This document shows positions 60,662 to 64,000 of a DNA stretch of 64,000 nt, one piece after another. Numbering within the stretch: position 1 is the stretch's first letter; each line of letters opens with the position of its first letter. Location of the stretch: contig NZ_JAIVFT010000006.1 of the NCBI RefSeq assembly GCF_020829665.1, positions 248,001 through 312,000 on the forward strand, in the 5' to 3' direction. The translations under genes were made by a program, and so were the position numbers. The notes beneath the pieces were generated by a model. The model was not told where the DNA came from and made no database searches. It worked only from the letters and a program-made list of their open reading frames with translations. Source of the stretch: Nostoc sp. CHAB 5824. GTDB lineage: Bacteria; Cyanobacteriota; Cyanobacteriia; Cyanobacteriales; Nostocaceae.

Positions 60662-60958
60662 CTAAAGAGGTGGTTTTTTCTTAGAAACGCTTAACATTGG
60701 TAAAGGCGCACTAGAAGAACGAGAGGGCAAATAATGTTGCACTACAGGCTCCTCTGGTAGAGGACGACGCTGCTGGAAACGCCACAACTTAAAAGCTAGC
60801 GCTATCCCTGTTGTTCCAAAACCAAAAGCGAACAACGACCAGCTATCATTCAATCCGCCAATCAGGGCATCTATAACGCCCATCGTAATCAATACACTGA
60901 TTAGTGGCTCTTTTCGGTAGGTTGACTTCAAAAAACGAGGTAATACAGCATTCATCAC
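60662..60958 (-). CDS. Small conserved cyanobacterial membrane protein
   Basis: 98 residues. Two hydrophobic segments (ISVLITMGVIDALIGGL, about 20-36, and WSLFAFGFGTTGIALAFKLW, about 40-59), then a proline-rich basic tail (RRPLPEEPVV...KKKPPL). The pattern is familiar from cyanobacterial genomes but carries no function. The start may be the first or second of two adjacent Met codons. It faces the same way as the WD40 gene 75 bp downstream. Confidence 0.6.
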   Translation of the reverse strand: MMNAVLPRFLKSTYRKEPLISVLITMGVIDALIGGLNDSWSLFAFGFGTTGIALAFKLWRFQQRRPLPEEPVVQHYLPSRSSSAPLPMLSVSKKKPPL

Positions 60959-61426
60959 AGCTTGGTTGGTTCCAGTTCACCTTTCGTGTATATTTACCAA
61001 GAATACCTCACCCATAATTTGCCTTTCTCATCTAAGGCAGACATTAGTATATGATTTTCTGTAGTCGGGGAGGAAGTAGACTCATTAATCAATCGCCTTG
61101 TATATACTAGTAGACTGTGGCGGAAGTTTGCCTATCTTTAACAATGGGATTTTGTCCCTTGCCAAGTCTTGTTAATTAACATAATGGCTGGATTTCCGCC
61201 GTACTGTACTAGTTGCAAGTCTATAATATATCTATCACTAATAAATATTTTGATTCCTCTCTTGCTTACATTCTAGGGCAATAATTTACGAATAAGTCTA
61301 ATTCAAGTATCTAGGGCGAAGTACTTCGCTATCAATTGTTAAAGTCAAAACCAACTGGTTATTCCAGCTGGTTAAGACTTTTTTAACTACTAGCTTACAA
61401 CTTCTACCTTGTGCTTGTTGTTGGCA
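60959..61426. other. 468-bp intergenic region
   Basis: Contains the terminator 61341-61384 at its right end. No gene or repeat family was recognised in the remainder, which is AT-rich. Confidence 0.45.
61341..61384. terminator. Probable terminator downstream of hli
   Basis: AAAGTC/GACTTT outer arms and AACCAACTGG/CCAGCTGGTT inner arms (one mismatch) around TTATT. T-rich tails lie on both sides (CTTTTTT on the plus strand, GGTTTTGACTTT on the minus strand), so it can act for the minus-strand hli gene. Confidence 0.7.
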
Positions 61427-61597
61427 CTACTTCAGACCCAGCCATGATAGTACCCCTTGATTAGTTGTATATTCAATCACCAGCAACAAAGCGAAGCCAA
61501 TCATTGCAGCTCGACCATTCAAGCGTTCAGCATATTCATTAAAGCCAAACTTAGGCTCCTCTAGTTTAGGTGTAATTGATGGTTGTGTTTGTGTCAT
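61427..61597 (-). CDS. High-light-inducible protein (Hlip, one-helix CAB-like)
   Basis: 56 residues from ATG 61597; a longer in-frame start at 61621 gives MPKKGFLK ahead of it. The single helix holds the chlorophyll-binding motif FGFNEYAERLNGRAAMIGFA (E..NGR.AM), followed by LLVIEYTTNQGVLSWLGL. Hlips bind chlorophyll and beta-carotene in the thylakoid, protecting PSII assembly and chlorophyll synthesis under strong light. This is one of several usual copies in a cyanobacterium. AAAGG stands upstream of the ATG. Confidence 0.9.
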   Translation of the reverse strand: MTQTQPSITPKLEEPKFGFNEYAERLNGRAAMIGFALLLVIEYTTNQGVLSWLGLK

Positions 61598-62026
61598 TTT
61601 TAAAAAACCTTTTTTTGGCAAACGGTACTTGATATTAGACTTCGCAGCAGTTGTCTCTTAAGGTGCGGATAAGCAGTAAAAGTTAAAGGAATTGACTCGT
61701 TCTTTCTTTTGCCCTTAACTTTTAGCCTAGACTTGGTAGCTTATAAGCTGATTGCAGTGCTTGAATGCCAAGGTAACTTGAGAAATTCAGCAAACGCTTC
61801 CTAGTAGGGAGCTATACAATCGCCTTTTAATAAATTGTTACTATTCTTTATATATTGTATAAATACTGGGGCAATAGTCAAGGGTAAGAGTTTGGGGCTA
61901 CCTAGATTGAATTGAGAAACTTAGATCAGAGATTAGCTATCTCTAATACAGCTATCTCCGATATGAACGTAGCAAGCTTGAGATTGGCAGGCTACAGTTA
62001 AACAAAAAAATTATCAGAGGCGGTAT
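61598..62026. other. 429-bp divergent intergenic region
   Basis: Between the divergent hli and ald genes; both promoters should be here. No repeat, RNA or operator could be identified with confidence. Confidence 0.45.
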
Positions 62027-63118
62027 ATGGAAATCGGCGTTCCCAAGGAAAATAAAGATCAAGAATTTCGGGTAGGTTTAAGTCCTTCTAGTGTGCGGGC
62101 GCTGCGGGAAAATGGTCATAGCATCTTCGTCCAGACGGAAGCTGGTAATGGCGCTGGATTCTCAGATGACGACTACAGTTGTGCTGGAGCCGAGATTGTT
62201 CCCACATCAGAAACGGCTTGGAACCGGGAATTGGTTGTTAAAGTCAAAGAGCCGCTGACATCTGAGTACAAATTTTTGCAGAAAGGGCAGATATTATTTA
62301 CTTATTTACATTTAGCAGCTGATCGCAAATTGACAGAGCATTTAATTGATTGTGGCACAACTGCGATCGCCTACGAAACTGTAGAACAACCCGGTGCTAA
62401 CAAACTACCCTTGCTCACCCCCATGAGCGTTATTGCCGGTCGGCTAGCAGTACAATTTGGGGCCAGATTCCTAGAACGTCAGCAAGGTGGTAGAGGAGTG
62501 CTTTTGGGCGGTGTACCTGGAGTAAAACCAGGCAAAGTAGTAATTTTAGGTGGCGGCGTTGTCGGCACAGAAGCAGCTAAAATTGCTGTAGGCATGGGTG
62601 CTAGCGTACAGATATTAGATGTAAGTGTTGAGCGTTTATCTTATTTAGAAACCCTCTTTGGCTCTAGAGTCGAATTGCTTTACAGCAACTCTGCTCATAT
62701 TGAAACCGCGGTCATTGAAGCCGATTTGCTCATCGGTGCAGTTTTAGTATTGGGACGTAGAGCACCAATACTAGTATCTCGTGAATTGGTCAAACAAATG
62801 CGTCCTGGTTCTGTAATAGTTGATGTAGCCGTTGACCAGGGCGGTTGCATAGAAACTTTACACCCTACATCCCACACCAATCCGGTATACCTTGAAGAAG
62901 GTGTGGTGCATTATGGCGTTCCCAATATGCCAGGAGCAGTACCTTGGACAGCAACCCAGGCACTTAATAATAGTACATTACCTTATGTTGTCCAGTTGGC
63001 GAATTTGGGAATGAAGGCACTGGAAGTTAACTCAGCATTAGCTAAGGGTGTGAATGTGCAGAATCATCACTTAGTGCATCCCGCCGTACAAGAGGTATTC
63101 CCTGATTTGGTAAATTAA
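62027..63118 (+). CDS. ald: Alanine dehydrogenase
   Basis: 363 residues, full length. N-terminal catalytic part: EIGVPKENKDQEFRVGLSP (Arg substrate site), VVKVKEPL (Lys) and TYLHLAAD (His). NAD-binding Rossmann: VVILGGGVVGTEAAKIAVGMGA. C-terminal part: DVAVDQGGC, NMPGAVPWTATQAL. It interconverts L-alanine and pyruvate plus ammonium with NAD. In Anabaena this enzyme acts in alanine catabolism and supports growth on N2, in line with a diazotrophic host. AGAGG precedes the ATG. Monocistronic; the CRISPR leader follows. Confidence 0.95.
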   Translation: MEIGVPKENKDQEFRVGLSPSSVRALRENGHSIFVQTEAGNGAGFSDDDYSCAGAEIVPTSETAWNRELVVKVKEPLTSEYKFLQKGQILFTYLHLAADRKLTEHLIDCGTTAIAYETVEQPGANKLPLLTPMSVIAGRLAVQFGARFLERQQGGRGVLLGGVPGVKPGKVVILGGGVVGTEAAKIAVGMGASVQILDVSVERLSYLETLFGSRVELLYSNSAHIETAVIEADLLIGAVLVLGRRAPILVSRELVKQMRPGSVIVDVAVDQGGCIETLHPTSHTNPVYLEEGVVHYGVPNMPGAVPWTATQALNNSTLPYVVQLANLGMKALEVNSALAKGVNVQNHHLVHPAVQEVFPDLVN

Positions 63119-63419
63119 GGTGTGCAAGGATTAGGCGATCGCTTATTTTAATAGAGGTAGCGATCGGCAATCGGACTAATTTTCTTGCCAAATGCGCGGA
63201 TGGGTAGGTGTACAAAATGAGAAAGGGCAAAAAAGGCTGTACGCTCCATCTATACAAGACTTTCAGGGCAATGGCACTTTTAAACCATCCGCGCACCTTA
63301 TGGGGGCTAGCTTTCAGCGATTTGTATCTTGTGCTATGACTATTCCCTGTGTTATGATTCATCCATTCGCGCAACTGCACCTTGAAAACCAAATACAGCA
63401 AGGCTTTCAGACGCCAGCA
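63119..63419 (+). promoter_or_regulatory. CRISPR leader region
   Basis: Gene-free DNA directly before the first repeat. It holds an inverted repeat, TGCGCGGATGG (63193-63203) and CCATCCGCGCA (63285-63295), and a further degenerate copy CCATTCGCGCA (63364-63374) close to the array. The GCGCAACTGCACCTTGAAAA stretch at about 63370-63390 is the kind found at Nostoc-type leader ends. Orientation is inferred from these and from the GAAAC repeat end. Confidence 0.65.
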
Positions 63420-64000
63420 TTGCAATTCAATAAAATCCCTATTAGGGATTGAAACAAATATTATACCCGATGCACCAGAAGATACCCCAATATTGCAATT
63501 CAATAAAATCCCTATTAGGGATTGAAACTTACCGGACTCAAAGCCTACTTCAAGAATAGCATTGCAATTCAATAAAATCCCTATTAGGGATTGAAACATG
63601 AGAAAGACTAGCCTTAAGTTGAATCAGGCTAGATTGCAATTCAATAAAATCCCTATTAGGGATTGAAACTTAAAGGCGTGCCAGTTTGAGAGAGATGCCA
63701 AGATGATTGCAATTCAATAAAATCCCTATTAGGGATTGAAACCATAAAGAGCAATTTCATCAAAAACAACTATTGAATTGCAATTCAATAAAATCCCTAT
63801 TAGGGATTGAAACCGGGCAAGATGGCTTACTCTCTGAAAGCTTGCCAATTGCAATTCAATAAAATCCCTATTAGGGATTGAAACAAAACAACTGCAAATA
63901 CCGCTTTAAAAAATGCTGGATTGCAATTCAATAAAATCCCTATTAGGGATTGAAACATTGTGGTTTGCGGGAATTGAGCTACCATTTTTAATTGCAATTC
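63420..64000 (+). CRISPR. CRISPR array (eight 37-nt repeats plus a partial ninth, cut by window end)
   Basis: Eight identical 37-nt repeats start at 63420, 63492, 63561, 63633, 63706, 63777, 63848 and 63920; the ninth begins at 63991 and is cut after 10 nt. Each starts ATTGCAATTC and ends GGGATTGAAAC, with an internal inverted repeat AATCCCTA/TAGGGATT. Spacers are 32-36 nt (35, 32, 35, 36, 34, 34, 35, 34) and all differ. The GAAAC end points to a crRNA 5' handle on the plus strand. Subtype cannot be fixed without cas genes, none of which are in the window; repeats of this form are seen with type I-D and III in Nostocales. The perfect repeats suggest an active or recently active array. Confidence 0.98.

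Noticed and set aside
63042..63599. Minus-strand open frame of 185 codons over the ald end and CRISPR start
   Set aside because: It contains repeated FQSLIGILLNCN blocks that are just translated CRISPR repeats, and it has no coding signs.

Overview
This window is chromosomal DNA from a filamentous, probably heterocyst-forming cyanobacterium of the Nostoc/Anabaena type. The signs are very frequent HIP1 octamers (GCGATCGC), a stand-alone Mo-nitrogenase C-terminal domain protein, oxygenic-photosynthesis genes (a Psb34-like PSII protein, a high-light-inducible protein, a cytochrome b6 cofactor-assembly factor, a CruA/CruP-type lycopene cyclase homologue), a ThiO-ThiG fusion, many cyanobacteria-only DUF families, heptanucleotide tandem repeats of the STRR kind, and a 37-nt CRISPR repeat ending in GAAAC. 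No phage, integrase, IS transposase, rRNA or tRNA was recognised. All statements come from reading the sequence; no database search was possible.

Layout. 1-9 kb: cyclic-nucleotide-binding fragment, CadD-type cation transporter, pentapeptide-repeat exported protein, Rpn/PD-(D/E)XK protein, RecJ, GNAT acetyltransferase, an Fe-S PD-(D/E)XK nuclease and two tiny membrane proteins. 9.5-13 kb: a large NLR-like STAND protein (HTH, NB-ARC, 14 WD40 repeats). 13-25 kb: mostly housekeeping (def, ftsX-like, aat, rpsN, nth-rseP, serS) mixed with DUF3598, Uma2, DUF3611 and small membrane proteins. 26-29.6 kb: PadR regulator, CCB-type assembly factor, DUF3155, GAF histidine kinase. 29.6-34.3 kb: three related cell-surface genes that share duplicated SLH and C-terminal modules. 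35-41 kb: PEP-CTERM protein, TPR protein, psb34, thiO-thiG. 41-45.6 kb: a frameshifted [2Fe-2S] ferredoxin, cimA, and a broken secreted toxin-like gene followed by a possible immunity gene. 46-50 kb: CruA/CruP-like protein and a coiled-coil protein. 50.6-58.6 kb: a two-component system, a BOF-type periplasmic protein and an orphan RND adaptor, an Ig-like/propeller protein, and a DUF318 permease with its TIGR03943 partner. 59.5-64 kb: a second WD40 protein, hli, alanine dehydrogenase and the leader plus first eight repeats of a CRISPR array that runs off the end.

The most distinctive large-scale signal is repeats inside genes. Heptamer or nonamer tandem repeats and a roughly 27-bp dispersed repeat, both normal intergenic material here, also occur as in-frame insertions inside recJ (twice), thiO-thiG, cimA, the CruA/CruP-like gene and the PD-(D/E)XK gene, and they supply the start codons of three genes. 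Other notable points are a NLR-like protein with recently amplified WD40 blades, shuffled SLH modules, a ferredoxin whose fourth cysteine lies behind a +1 frameshift, a toxin-like gene with three lesions, and four MITE-like palindromic elements of about 97-132 bp.
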